From NCBI RefSeq assembly GCF_030534315.2, contig NZ_CP130558.2, positions 1,485,501 to 1,549,500 of the forward strand: a stretch of DNA of 64,000 bases, in the 5' to 3' direction. The notes under the pieces are model-generated. The model was not told where the DNA came from and did not search any database. It saw only the letters and a list, made by a program, of their open reading frames with translations. This DNA is from Thermoanaerobacterium sp. CMT5567-10 (GTDB taxonomy: Bacteria; Bacillota; Thermoanaerobacteria; Thermoanaerobacterales; Thermoanaerobacteraceae). Shown here in pieces: positions 44,304 through 53,646 of the stretch. The position numbers and the translations under genes were made by a program. The number at the start of each line of letters is the position of its first letter. The first letter of the stretch is position 1.

Positions 44304-45395
44304 ATAGATATCAATATTAAAAGTTTAAAAATCGGCGATTTAGTAGCAAAATTGCCAATAATCCAAGGTGGCATGGGTGTAGGAGTATCATTAAGCAATC
44401 TTGCTTCTGCCGTCGCAAATGAAGGTGGCATTGGTGTAATATCTGCAGCAGGTATTGGCATGCTAGAAAAAGATTTTGCTACAAATTACGTTGAAGCAAA
44501 TATAAGGGCACTTAGAAAGGAAATTAAAAAAGCAAGAGAGAAAACTAAAGGTATAATCGGCGTTAATATAATGGTGGCACTGTCAAATTTTGCTGACATG
44601 GTTAAAACATCAATAGATGAGGGCATTGATATAATCTTTTCCGGCGCAGGACTTCCGCTAAATCTTCCTAAGTTTTTAAATAACTCATCTAAGACTAAGT
44701 TAGTACCTATTGTCTCATCTGGAAGGGCATTTAATCTTATAGCAAAAAGATGGATACAAAAATACGAATATTTGCCAGATGCTGTTGTTGTTGAAGGTCC
44801 AATGGCTGGTGGTCACTTAGGATATTCAAGTGAGCAGATATCAAATCCTGATTATTCTCTAGATAAAATAGTTAAAGACGTGTTGGAAGAAACAAGACAA
44901 TATGAAGAGATTTCAGGGAAGCAAATACCCGTTATTGCTGCTGGTGGAATATATACAGGCGATGATATATTAAAATATCTAAAAATAGGTGCCGCTGGTG
45001 TACAAATGGCCACACGTTTTGTTACAACTGATGAATGTGATGCATCAGATGAGTTTAAAAAATCATATCTCAACTGCAAAAAAGAAGATATAACTATAAT
45101 AGAGAGTCCTGTCGGTATGCCAGGTAGGGCAATCATTAATAAGTTTCTTAATGATGTAAAATCGGGTGAAAGAAAACCATATAAGTGTTTGTATCATTGC
45201 ATTAAAACGTGTGACTATAAAAAAAGCTCTTACTGTATATCGCAAGCACTTATAAATGCTCAAAGGGGACTCATGGTAAATGGATTTGCATTTGCTGGAG
45301 CCAATGCTTATAAAGCGGATAAGATAATATCCGTTAAAGATTTAATTAGTACTCTCATGGATGAGTATAATAAAGCACTTTATTTAAGCATGTAA
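44304..45395 (+). CDS. Nitronate monooxygenase-like FMN enzyme (2-nitropropane dioxygenase family)
   Basis: The product is about 363 residues. The N-terminus DINIKSLKIGDLVAKLPIIQGGMGVGVS is typical of the family. The flavin-binding barrel shows VEGPMAGGHLGY (conserved His), IPVIAAGGIYTG and GAAGVQMATRF. The C-terminal CxxxCxxC-like cluster (CLYHCIKTCDYKKSSYC) is common in clostridial members. Upstream of the first ATG (44352), family-conserved codons continue to ATA 44304, correctly spaced from AAGGAGG, and no ATG, GTG or TTG is available there. ATA may be the actual start. The substrate may be nitronates, or the enzyme may act as a FabK-like or unrelated flavin reductase. Confidence 0.85.
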   Translation: MDINIKSLKIGDLVAKLPIIQGGMGVGVSLSNLASAVANEGGIGVISAAGIGMLEKDFATNYVEANIRALRKEIKKAREKTKGIIGVNIMVALSNFADMVKTSIDEGIDIIFSGAGLPLNLPKFLNNSSKTKLVPIVSSGRAFNLIAKRWIQKYEYLPDAVVVEGPMAGGHLGYSSEQISNPDYSLDKIVKDVLEETRQYEEISGKQIPVIAAGGIYTGDDILKYLKIGAAGVQMATRFVTTDECDASDEFKKSYLNCKKEDITIIESPVGMPGRAIINKFLNDVKSGERKPYKCLYHCIKTCDYKKSSYCISQALINAQRGLMVNGFAFAGANAYKADKIISVKDLISTLMDEYNKALYLSM

Positions 45396-45401
45396 CTATT
45401 T

Positions 45402-45431
45402 AAAAAGGACTGCCGTATTGGCAGTCTTTTT
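45402..45431. terminator. Bidirectional terminator, nitronate-monooxygenase-like/DEAD-box genes
   Basis: AAAAAGGACTGCC and GGCAGTCTTTTT form a strong stem with a 5-nt loop and T-runs on both strands, placed between two convergent genes. Confidence 0.88.
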
Positions 45432-45433
45432 AA

Positions 45434-45472
45434 ATTAATTTTTAGGATTAATTTTTAGGATTAATTTTTAGG
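45434..45472. repeat. Three perfect 13-bp tandem repeats at the DEAD-box stop codon
   Basis: ATTAATTTTTAGG occurs three times without a gap. The copy at 45460-45472 contains the stop codon and the last lysine-asparagine codons of the helicase gene. Slippage would change only the 3' flank, not the protein. Confidence 0.9.
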
Positions 45473-47005
45473 CTTTGAAAGTTCGATTTTTATTCTTTTC
45501 CCATCGATAATTTTATCAAAAGAATTATTTATTATATTTTTTGCAGCATTTCTACGGGCATCTATAAAAGTAAATTTATCAAATATATCTATAGTGCCAA
45601 TGTCTTCTTTAGAAATATCACCTATGTCCATTAATAATTTCAGAAGTGTTCTCCGATTTAGTTTATCTTTCCGCCCTAAATTAATAAACAGCCTTACATA
45701 TTTAGGTTCGTCGTCATTATAATATAATTCTTTCCCATAGTACATATCCATTAAAGCTGCTGCAACATCTACAAGGTTGTACTCTTCGTCAAGTTCCATT
45801 GCAAGCGGCACAAATCTCTTGTAACCGTCATTTTCTAAAGCCTTTTTTATATCTTTAATCATTTTATTGTATTTAACTTGAAAAATGTCATCAACTGTAG
45901 GCAATTCTTTTCTTCTTATTTTGCATTTCGTCTCTCTTTCTATTCGCTTTAATGCAGGATACTCCCTTGATGTAACAAGTGTATATGCTACACCACTTCT
46001 ATTTGCCCTACCTGTCCTTCCAATCCTATGGACATATGATTCCACATCCTGTGGCAAATCATAATTTATGACGTGCGACACATTTTCAACATCTATACCT
46101 CTCGCTGCTACATCTGTAGCAACCAAGAAATCAAGGTTGCCTTCTTTAAACTTCCTCAAAGTATTAATTCTTTGATTTTGGCTCATATCTCCATGCATTC
46201 CTTCTACGTTGTATCCTCTTGATTGCATGCTCTGTGTAAGCTCATCTACTTCTTTTTTTGTTTTGCAAAATATAATAGAACTTGATGGTTCTTCAACGTC
46301 TAATATCCTGCAAAGGGATTCAAACCTATCTTGATTTTTTATCTCGTAGTAAAAATGTTCGACTGTCGAAACAGTCATAGTCTTTTTTACAATAGAAATG
46401 AATTTCGCATCGCTTTTCATGTATTTCTTTGCAAGCCTCTTTATCTCATCAGGCATCGTAGCAGAAAACATCATCGTCTGCCTATTGCTATTAGTATGCC
46501 TTATAATTTCTTCAATATCATCTATAAACCCCATATCAAGCATTTCATCCGCTTCATCTAAAACAAGATACTTCACATCATTCAATCTCAATATGTCTCT
46601 CTTAATAAGGTCGAGGACTCTGCCTGGTGTACCAATCACTATGTCTACACCTCTTTTTAATGCCTTAATCTGCCTATCTATTGGCACACCACCATATACT
46701 GGAAATAATCTCACTTTAGAGTACTTCCCAATGCGGGCCAATTCATCATTAACTTGTATCGCAAGCTCCCTTGTTGGCGTCAAAATAATACAAAATACAT
46801 TTCCATTGCCACCATCAAAATTGTTTATAACAGGCGCACCATATGCAAGTGTCTTGCCAGTACCTGTCTCTGCCTGTCCAATTACATCTGAACCCTGCAA
46901 CAACACAGGAATTACTTCAGACTGTATTTTAGACGGCTCCTCAAATCCCATATCGTCGATGGCATTTAAAATCTTTTCATTTAAACGTAGTTCCTTAAAT
47001 CCCAT
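45461..47005 (-). CDS. DEAD-box ATP-dependent RNA helicase (CshA/DbpA-like)
   Basis: The product is 514 residues. The nine helicase motifs include AETGTGKT (I), PTRELA (Ia), TPGR (Ib), VLDEADEMLD (II), SATMP (III), ATDVAARGIDV (V) and HRIGRTGR (VI). A C-terminal domain of about 75 residues with YVRLFINLGRKDKLNRRTLL and IGTIDIFDKFTFIDA is the DbpA RNA-binding domain. Such helicases help in ribosome assembly and mRNA decay. The gene has its own ribosome-binding site (AGGAGACAA) and stands alone between convergent terminators. Confidence 0.95.
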   Translation of the reverse strand: MGFKELRLNEKILNAIDDMGFEEPSKIQSEVIPVLLQGSDVIGQAETGTGKTLAYGAPVINNFDGGNGNVFCIILTPTRELAIQVNDELARIGKYSKVRLFPVYGGVPIDRQIKALKRGVDIVIGTPGRVLDLIKRDILRLNDVKYLVLDEADEMLDMGFIDDIEEIIRHTNSNRQTMMFSATMPDEIKRLAKKYMKSDAKFISIVKKTMTVSTVEHFYYEIKNQDRFESLCRILDVEEPSSSIIFCKTKKEVDELTQSMQSRGYNVEGMHGDMSQNQRINTLRKFKEGNLDFLVATDVAARGIDVENVSHVINYDLPQDVESYVHRIGRTGRANRSGVAYTLVTSREYPALKRIERETKCKIRRKELPTVDDIFQVKYNKMIKDIKKALENDGYKRFVPLAMELDEEYNLVDVAAALMDMYYGKELYYNDDEPKYVRLFINLGRKDKLNRRTLLKLLMDIGDISKEDIGTIDIFDKFTFIDARRNAAKNIINNSFDKIIDGKRIKIELSKPKN

Positions 47006-47050
47006 TAATATTTGTCTCCTTATATTTTTTATTTGCCTAGTATTTATTTT

Positions 47051-47536
47051 TTACAAAATCAACTGTAATATGTGAATATCCAGGTATCTATTAAACTTGT
47101 AACCCAATTCCTTTAATGTGCCAACAATTTTGAAGCCGTACTTTTCGTGTAAATGAATGCTTACATCATTGCCTTCCGATATTCTGGCTATTATAGTGTG
47201 AAATTCATTCTCCTTTGCATGCTCTATAATTTTTTTGATTAATCTATCCCCAATGCCACGCCCCTTGTATGCTTCATCAACGTAAATCGAGTCTTCCGCC
47301 ACAGCCCTATAGCCGTATTTGTCAGACCAAAGGGATAAAGATGCCCATCCGACAACAATGTCATCTTCTAGTGCCACAAAAACAGCATATCTGTCATTGT
47401 GCATTTCAAACCATTTTTTATGATACTCTAATGGCCTTGGCTCAGTATCAATTGTTGCAGTTGTATTTAACACAGCTTGATTGTATATTTCATTTATTCT
47501 TTCAATATCATTTATATTAGCTTTTCGAATGATCAT
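47051..47536 (-). CDS. GNAT N-acetyltransferase, phosphinothricin-acetyltransferase-like
   Basis: The product is 161 residues. ATG 47536 follows AAAGGAACGG; an upstream TTG frame extension has no site. MIIRKANINDIERINEIYNQ, EDSIYVDEAYKGRGIGDRLI (acetyl-CoA loop) and NDVSIHLHEKYGFKIVGTLKE are typical of PAT/YwnH-type acetyltransferases, which modify the amino group of methionine derivatives or phosphinothricin. Natural substrate unknown. Confidence 0.85.
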   Translation of the reverse strand: MIIRKANINDIERINEIYNQAVLNTTATIDTEPRPLEYHKKWFEMHNDRYAVFVALEDDIVVGWASLSLWSDKYGYRAVAEDSIYVDEAYKGRGIGDRLIKKIIEHAKENEFHTIIARISEGNDVSIHLHEKYGFKIVGTLKELGYKFNRYLDIHILQLIL

Positions 47537-47660
47537 AAAGACCGTTCCTTTCAATCAAATTGGCTTTAAAAGAATTCGATATAAATACTTTAACATATAA
47601 TATTGAAATTGCATATATATAATCAAAATAATTTTTAAAAATATCTTGGAGATGATTTTG

Positions 47661-48071
47661 ATGAAGGAAAAATTGATTGATATTGAAAATCATTCATTTA
47701 TAATAAAAGCGAATTACGATGATGTTTTGCTTTTGTCAAAATTAATCCAAGCAGAAGGCGAAAGCGAACCTATGATTGGCAAAGTCGCAATAGGCGCCGT
47801 CGTAGTCAATCGAGTGCAGGATCCAAATTTTCCTAATACAATATCTGAAGTCATTTTTGAACCTGGGCAATTTGAAAGTGTAACAAATAACCGCATATTC
47901 AATATAGATACTATAGACAATGAATGTATAATTTCAGCTCTTAAAGCATTGGAATGAGAAGATCCAACAGATGGCTCACTGTACTTTTACAACAGGTATA
48001 CGGCAACAAGCAGTTGGATTAAATCAAAAAAAGTAAGTATTGCTATAGGAAAACATAATTTTATAGCGTAA
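47661..48071 (+). pseudogene. SleB-like cell-wall hydrolase with in-frame TGA
   Basis: ATG 47661 has a GGAG site upstream. The first 98 codons encode LSKLIQAEGESEPMIGKVAIGAVVVNRVQ...FPNTISEVIFEPGQFES, the N-terminal two thirds of a Hydrolase_2 (SleB/CwlJ) domain, including the catalytic Glu of AEGESE. A TGA at 47955-47957 then interrupts, and the same frame continues with EDPTDGSLYFYNRYTATSSWIKS to a TAA at 48069, the expected family end. Homologues have GEDPT here, so a GGA to TGA change explains it. No selenocysteine signal is expected, since the position is glycine. The gene is probably a recent pseudogene of a spore-cortex or cell-wall hydrolase. Confidence 0.75.
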
Positions 48072-48076
48072 AGAAA

Positions 48077-48093
48077 GCAGGGTATTGCCCTGC
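48077..48093. terminator. Hairpin between hydrolase remnant and hypE
   Basis: GCAGGG and CCCTGC enclose a 5-nt loop, and AT-rich sequence follows on both sides. It probably ends the long ech-hyp transcript, which arrives on the minus strand. Confidence 0.65.
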
Positions 48094-48103
48094 ATTTATT
48101 ATA

Positions 48104-49093
48104 TCAGCATATCCTCGGAAGAAGTTCGCCTATTGGTCTATCCACAATTCTAGTTGTGCCGTAGATTGTCTCTATCGTCACAAGACCGGAACTATCAATT
48201 TCACCGATAATAGCCGCATCTTTACCGTACTTATCACCTTTCATTATTTCCAATGCCTTGTAAGCAAAATCTTTATCAACTACACACACAAGCTTTCCTT
48301 CATTTGCAAGATGTAAAAAGTCAATTCCTAACATGCTGCAAGCTGATTTTACATTCATCTTTACAGGCAGTTTATCTTCATATATTTTAATTCCCACATT
48401 GCTCATGCTGGCAATCTCGTACAGCACTTCTGCAACACCGCCTCTTGTAGGATCTCTTAAGATTTTTACAGCATCTTTAAGGGTCATAAGCTTCTCCACC
48501 ATTTTATTTAAAGGCGATACATCTGAAAGAAGAGGAGGATCAAAATTAATCCCTTCCCTCGCTCCCATTACCGCCATGCCATGATCTCCTATAGTGCCTG
48601 AAACTATCACCACATCTCCAGGTTTTCCGTTCTTAATCGATACATCAACTCCATCAGGCAAAATGCCGATTCCTGCAGTATTTATAAAAATGCCATCTGC
48701 ACTGTTTTTCTCGACAACTTTTGTATCACCTGTCACAATTTGTACACCAGCTTCGTTAGCAGCATCTACCATGGAGTCAACTATCTTCTTAATATCATCA
48801 ACAGGAAATCCTTCTTCAATTATAAATGATTCGCTTAAGAAAAGCGGTTTTGCACCGCGCATGGAAATGTCATTTACAGTACCACATATTGCCAGCTTTC
48901 CTATATCACCACCCGGAAAAAAGACAGGCTTTACTACAAAACTGTCTGTCGTAAATACTATCTTGCCAGGAAGCAATGCTGCATCTTCCATTTGCTTTAT
49001 ATATTCGTTATTAAATTTTTCTATGAATATTTCGCTTATGAAGCTTTGCATCATCGAGCCGCCGCCACCGTGGGACATCAATACCTTATCCAT
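48104..49093 (-). CDS. hypE: Hydrogenase maturation protein HypE
   Basis: The product is 329 residues. ATG 49093 follows GGAGGAG. The N-terminus MDKVLMSHGGGG and the C-terminus LLPRIC, whose last Cys receives the carbamoyl group, are diagnostic. The body is of the AIR-synthase type (TTDSFVVKPVFFPGGDIGKLA, RDPTRGGVAEVLYEIA). HypE dehydrates the carbamoyl group from HypF to cyanide for the NiFe site. It is the last gene of the ech-hyp operon. Confidence 0.96.
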   Translation of the reverse strand: MDKVLMSHGGGGSMMQSFISEIFIEKFNNEYIKQMEDAALLPGKIVFTTDSFVVKPVFFPGGDIGKLAICGTVNDISMRGAKPLFLSESFIIEEGFPVDDIKKIVDSMVDAANEAGVQIVTGDTKVVEKNSADGIFINTAGIGILPDGVDVSIKNGKPGDVVIVSGTIGDHGMAVMGAREGINFDPPLLSDVSPLNKMVEKLMTLKDAVKILRDPTRGGVAEVLYEIASMSNVGIKIYEDKLPVKMNVKSACSMLGIDFLHLANEGKLVCVVDKDFAYKALEIMKGDKYGKDAAIIGEIDSSGLVTIETIYGTTRIVDRPIGELLPRIC

Positions 49094-49112
49094 ATATCGC
49101 TCCTCCTTGATT

Positions 49113-50165
49113 TTAAGCGCCGTATTTATAATATGCTGCACAAGAGCCTTCTGACGAAACCATACACGGCCCTATTGGATTTACAGGCGTACAAGCTTTG
49201 CCAAACAGTGGACATTGATTAGGTGATATAACTCCTTTTAGTACATCACCGCATCTACAACCCTTTATCTCTATTTGCTCACTGGACTTCTGAATATGAA
49301 ATTTCTTTTCTGCATCATATTCGCTGTACAAATCACGTATTTTTAGTCCTGAACCTTCTATCACACCCAAACCTCTCCATGTAGCATCGCTGACCTCAAA
49401 AACTTCTTCAATTAATTTCTGCGCATCTGTATTTCCTTCTTCTCGTACAACTCTTTTGTATTGAATTTCTATTTTGGGATTTTTCATATTCTTTAGTATC
49501 ATTACTACACTCATTAAAATATCCTGTGCTTCAAACCCTGATACAACTCCGCCAATCTTATATTTATCAACTAAAAAATTATATATATTACTTCCTGTTA
49601 TTGCACTAACATGACCTGGAAGTAGAAATCCCTGAATGTCTGACCCATTCACAACAAGCGCCTCTAATGCCTTTGGCATTGTCTTATGGAGGCAATACAC
49701 ACCGTAATTCTTGATTTTTTTAGCATGTGCTTCCTTTATAGTAAGTGCAACAGACGGTATGGTAGTCTCAAAACCTATCCCAATAAAAACTACCTCTTTA
49801 CTGGGATTTGCCTTAGCATACTCCAATGCATCTATGGGTGAATAGAAAACTTTCACATCTTTACCTTTTGCCCTTTCTTCCTGAAGTGAAGAATTGTTAC
49901 CTGGTACTCTTATGAGATCTCCAAATGTAGCTATAGTCATACCTTTACCTGCTAATGATATAACCGCATCAATCTCATTTTGTGCTGTCACACAGACAGG
50001 ACATCCTGGTCCTGATATAAGTTTGATATTCGGCGGTAATATCTGCCGCAAGCCATATTTTGATATAGCCATTGTGTGAGAACCACAAACTTCCATTATC
50101 TTTATTGATTCACCAATGTTATATTTATCTATGAGTTTTTTGGCTGTATTTATGATGTCCTGCAT
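49113..50165 (-). CDS. hypD: Hydrogenase maturation protein HypD
   Basis: The product is 350 residues. MEVCGSHTMAISKYG with the active-site Cys, GPGCPVCVT, FIGIGFETTIPS, and the C-terminal cysteine cluster for the 4Fe-4S (CRCGDVLKGVISPNQCPLFG, CTPVNPIGPCMVS) identify it. HypD with HypC builds the Fe(CN)2CO unit of NiFe hydrogenases. The stop lies about 20 bp before the hypE start. Confidence 0.96.
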   Translation of the reverse strand: MQDIINTAKKLIDKYNIGESIKIMEVCGSHTMAISKYGLRQILPPNIKLISGPGCPVCVTAQNEIDAVISLAGKGMTIATFGDLIRVPGNNSSLQEERAKGKDVKVFYSPIDALEYAKANPSKEVVFIGIGFETTIPSVALTIKEAHAKKIKNYGVYCLHKTMPKALEALVVNGSDIQGFLLPGHVSAITGSNIYNFLVDKYKIGGVVSGFEAQDILMSVVMILKNMKNPKIEIQYKRVVREEGNTDAQKLIEEVFEVSDATWRGLGVIEGSGLKIRDLYSEYDAEKKFHIQKSSEQIEIKGCRCGDVLKGVISPNQCPLFGKACTPVNPIGPCMVSSEGSCAAYYKYGA

Positions 50166-50196
50166 ATAAATACCTTCCTTTTCGTGATTTGTATTT

Positions 50197-50430
50197 TTAT
50201 TTAAAGCTCTCTCTTAAAGCCTCCTCCATTTCTTCCCAAAGCTTTAAGTCTTCCTCAGCCGTTTCCTTATCGACTATACTTATAGCGACACCGGCATGAA
50301 CCATTACATAATCTCCAATTTTCACACCTGGAACCATAGATATGGAAACTCTCCTCTTTAATCCATTTAACTCCGTTTCAGCCACATCACCATCAATTTT
50401 TACAACCTTTTGAGCTACAGCAATACACAT
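50197..50430 (-). CDS. hypC: Hydrogenase maturation chaperone HypC
   Basis: The product is 77 residues. ATG 50430 gives the required N-terminus MCIAVAQKV with Cys2; a start two codons earlier would mask it. GGAGGTGTG lies upstream. HypC binds the iron complex and hands it to the large subunit, here EchE. The gene starts 3 bp past the hypF stop. Confidence 0.95.
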   Translation of the reverse strand: MCIAVAQKVVKIDGDVAETELNGLKRRVSISMVPGVKIGDYVMVHAGVAISIVDKETAEEDLKLWEEMEEALRESFK

Positions 50431-50432
50431 AA

Positions 50433-52679
50433 TCACACCTCCAATTTATAATTTGCTATAACTGCTTGTCCTAGGGCTATACCTCCATCGTTGCAAGGTA
50501 CCATACTATTTGAATATACGGAAAATCCTTCTTTCGATAATTTATCTGTAATATTCTCCAGTAGATATTTATTCTGAAAGCTACCGCCGCTTAATACTAC
50601 TTTGTCTATTTTGTAATTTTCTCTCAGCCTCAATGCTATATCTACAGTAAACTCTACTATTGTATTATGAAATCTTGCCGATATTATTCCTTTGCTTATG
50701 CCTTTTAAATAATCAGAGTAAACTTGTCTTAAAATACTTGATGTGTCAACAATGTAGCCATCTACATTTGATATTGAATAATCATAATGTGATAAATCAC
50801 TTTCTATGATGCTTTCAAGCTCCATAGCTGCCTGCCCTTCATATTTTACAACATCTTCAAGTCCAATAAATGAAGCAACGGCATCAAATAACCTTCCAAT
50901 GCTGGAAACCAATGGTGCATTCATTTTTCTATCCATCTGCATATTTATAATTTCAATTTCTTTAGGATCGAACCTTTTTAAATAGTCACCATAGAAGGAC
51001 ATGTCATCCTTTATAAATCCTATAGAAGTCCTGTAAATTTTTTTTATTGCAAGTTCTCCACCTGGTAAAAAGTTGTATTTTAAATGTCCAGCTCTCACAA
51101 AATCTTTTAAATCAGCAATCAAAAATTCAGCTCCCCATACATTGCCATCTGGTCCATACCCAGTGCCATCATATGCAAAACCAATAACCTTATCAGAAAT
51201 TCCATGTTCCGCCATGCAGCTGACTATGTGTGCATGGTGATGTTGTGTATATATTACTGGTAAATCTAGAGATTTTGCAAACTGTGTTGACAAATACCCT
51301 GGATGCATATCACATGCTACATATTTTGGTTCTGCCTTAAAGAGCTTGATATACTTTTTAATTTCATTCGTATAATACATATATGTTTTACTGTTGTCCA
51401 GATCACCTATGTGGTGGCTTAAAAATGCATAGTTGCCTTTAGTTAGGCAAAACGTATTTTTATAATAACCACCAACAGCAAGTATCGACTTAAGATTGTC
51501 CTTAAATAATATAGGCTGCGGAGCATACCCTCTGGAACGCCTTATAACTCTTTCACTTTTAGCCTTGTATGATGTAACCGTATCATCTATTCTGTTTACA
51601 ATGTCTCTGTCATTTAAAAGGAAACTATCAGCAATATTTTTAAGCCTCTCTAAAGCCTCATCATTATCTTTGCATAATGGTTCTTCGCTGATATTTCCGC
51701 TTGTCATTACAATTGGGAAATCTATATATTTAAACAAAAGATAATGTATCGGTGCATAAGGAAGCATCACACCTACACTGTCAAGACCGTCACTAACACC
51801 TTCAAACTTGTATTTCTTTTTTAAAAGTACGATAGGTCTTCTTTGATTTTTCAATATCTCTATTTCATCATGGCTTAGATGACAATACCTTTTTACAGCT
51901 TCTACATCTTTCATCATAAGTGCCAGTGGCTTTCCATATCTGTTTTTCCTATCTCTAAGCCTTAATACAGCCTCACGTGATAATGCATTTACAGCCAGAT
52001 GAAAGCCGCCTATCCCCTTTATAGCCACGATTTTTCCATTCCTTAAATCTTCAGCAACCGCCATAATGGGATCAATATTCATGCTTTCGCCAACATATTT
52101 AAGGGACGGTCCACAATCGTAACATGCTACAGGCTGTGCATGAAACCTCCTATCTAACGGATTTTCATACTCGTCTCTACACAATTTGCACATGGGGAAT
52201 TTCTTCATGGACGTCTTTGGCCTGTCGTAAGGTATATCCTCTATAATAGAAAATCTTGGGCCGCAATTTGTACAATTTATGAATGGATAATTATATCTCC
52301 TGTTTTTTTCGTCCATCATCTCACTTACGCATTCGTCGCACACACCCATGTCAGGAGAAATCGGCACAAATCCCTCATCCGCCTTGCTTGACTTTATGCT
52401 AAAACCTTTATATCCCATGACATCACAATCTTCTATGGCTATCTCGTCTATTTTTGAAAGCTTCGGAGGATTTTCTTTTAATTCCAGTACAAACGCATCT
52501 ATGTCATCCTCATATCCCTCTACGTTAATGTAAAGGCCAGACGATGTGTTAAAAACGATGCCGGACAGATTGTGTTTTAATGCCAAATTGTACACAAACG
52601 GTCGAAATCCTACACCTTGAACGATCCCTTTAATGTTTATTTGCTTTGCACGTATTCGCTGTATTTCTCTTTCAGCCAT
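50433..52679 (-). CDS. hypF: Carbamoyltransferase HypF
   Basis: The product is 748 residues. In order: an acylphosphatase-like domain (IKGIVQGVGFRPFVYNLA); two zinc fingers (CDECVSEM...CTNCGPRFS and CKLCRDEY...CYDCGP); a YrdC-like domain (KIVAIKGIGGFHLAVNA, RPIVLLKKKY); and a Kae1/TsaD-like domain (THHHAHIVSCMAEHG, VVLSGGSFQNKYLLE). HypF transfers carbamoyl from carbamoyl phosphate to HypE. The start overlaps the end of hypB by about 40 bp. Confidence 0.96.
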   Translation of the reverse strand: MAEREIQRIRAKQINIKGIVQGVGFRPFVYNLALKHNLSGIVFNTSSGLYINVEGYEDDIDAFVLELKENPPKLSKIDEIAIEDCDVMGYKGFSIKSSKADEGFVPISPDMGVCDECVSEMMDEKNRRYNYPFINCTNCGPRFSIIEDIPYDRPKTSMKKFPMCKLCRDEYENPLDRRFHAQPVACYDCGPSLKYVGESMNIDPIMAVAEDLRNGKIVAIKGIGGFHLAVNALSREAVLRLRDRKNRYGKPLALMMKDVEAVKRYCHLSHDEIEILKNQRRPIVLLKKKYKFEGVSDGLDSVGVMLPYAPIHYLLFKYIDFPIVMTSGNISEEPLCKDNDEALERLKNIADSFLLNDRDIVNRIDDTVTSYKAKSERVIRRSRGYAPQPILFKDNLKSILAVGGYYKNTFCLTKGNYAFLSHHIGDLDNSKTYMYYTNEIKKYIKLFKAEPKYVACDMHPGYLSTQFAKSLDLPVIYTQHHHAHIVSCMAEHGISDKVIGFAYDGTGYGPDGNVWGAEFLIADLKDFVRAGHLKYNFLPGGELAIKKIYRTSIGFIKDDMSFYGDYLKRFDPKEIEIINMQMDRKMNAPLVSSIGRLFDAVASFIGLEDVVKYEGQAAMELESIIESDLSHYDYSISNVDGYIVDTSSILRQVYSDYLKGISKGIISARFHNTIVEFTVDIALRLRENYKIDKVVLSGGSFQNKYLLENITDKLSKEGFSVYSNSMVPCNDGGIALGQAVIANYKLEV

Positions 52680-53290
52680 TTTGCTAGCACCTCAAAGCCT
52701 TCTCCAGTCCTTGCTGATACTTCAAAAATCTCCGCTGTATCATTCAGCGTCTTTACGCCATCGTAAAAATACTGCTTATTGAAGTCAAAATACGGCAGCA
52801 AATCTATCTTGTTTATAACGACAGCTTTCGCCTTTGAGAATAGGAGAGGATATTTGTAAGGTTTATCATCGCCTTCTGCAACATTTGCCATAGCCAGTTT
52901 AAAATCTTCACCAAGTTCAAAATCTGAAGGGCATATTAGATTTCCTATATTCTCTATGAATAATATTCCGCCTTTAAAATCAATGCTTGACAAGGCTTTG
53001 TTTATGGAATTAGCGTTTAAATGGCATGCCCCTCCTGTATTTATCTGTACGACTGGTATATTTCTTTCAACCATTTTACGGGCATCTATATCTGATGCCA
53101 CATCACCTTCTATGACACCACACGGTATATCCATGTTTTCTATAAGCTTCAGTATGAAACTGGTTTTCCCTGTCCCTGGTGAACCAATTATATTTACCAT
53201 CATAATTTTTCTTTCGTCTTTTATTCTTTTGTTTTCTTCAGCGATATTGTTGTTTGCCTCAAGTACATCTTTAATAATCTTGATTTCCAT
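52637..53290 (-). CDS. hypB: Hydrogenase nickel-insertion GTPase HypB
   Basis: The product is 217 residues. The P-loop is GSPGTGKTSF; EGDVASDIDARKM and NTGGACHLNA (switch and metal-site region with Cys and His) and VINKIDLLPY (NKxD) follow. It lacks the long His-rich N-terminal stretch of some HypB proteins, so it does not store nickel. With HypA it inserts Ni into the large subunit. Confidence 0.95.
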   Translation of the reverse strand: MEIKIIKDVLEANNNIAEENKRIKDERKIMMVNIIGSPGTGKTSFILKLIENMDIPCGVIEGDVASDIDARKMVERNIPVVQINTGGACHLNANSINKALSSIDFKGGILFIENIGNLICPSDFELGEDFKLAMANVAEGDDKPYKYPLLFSKAKAVVINKIDLLPYFDFNKQYFYDGVKTLNDTAEIFEVSARTGEGFEVLAKWLKEKYSEYVQSK

Positions 53291-53304
53291 TGAAATTACA
53301 CTCC

Positions 53305-53646
53305 TTATTCAACATCAATACTATCTATATAAAGTTCTTTGCCTTTCTCAATCAAAACACCACTGCTTCCGCAATAGGGACACTTAAATGTAAAATTTCC
53401 CCTATTATAAATCATGCCGCAACTGCGGCATTTAAACTCTGCTTTTACTTTTTTAAAATTAAGTTTAGCACCGTATAAAGGAGTTCCTTCACTTAAAACA
53501 TCAAAGTAAAATCTAATGCTTTCTTCTTCAAATCCTGTTAATTCACCAAGCACGATGTTTATCTTTGTGACCTTATTGACATTTCTCTTCTTTGCTTCAT
53601 CTGAAACCATGTTTACGATGCTTTCAGTTATTGATAATTCATGCAT
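53305..53646 (-). CDS. hypA: Hydrogenase nickel-insertion protein HypA
   Basis: The product is 113 residues. The N-terminus MHELSITESIV carries the nickel ligand His2, and the zinc site is CRSCGMIY...FKCPYCGSSG. It begins one base past the echF stop, so it is translated with the hydrogenase structural genes. Confidence 0.95.
   Translation of the reverse strand: MHELSITESIVNMVSDEAKKRNVNKVTKINIVLGELTGFEEESIRFYFDVLSEGTPLYGAKLNFKKVKAEFKCRSCGMIYNRGNFTFKCPYCGSSGVLIEKGKELYIDSIDVE

Noticed and set aside
47955-47957. TGA as selenocysteine codon
   Set aside because: The family has glycine here, no SECIS-like hairpin directly follows, and the nearby hypE is not selD.
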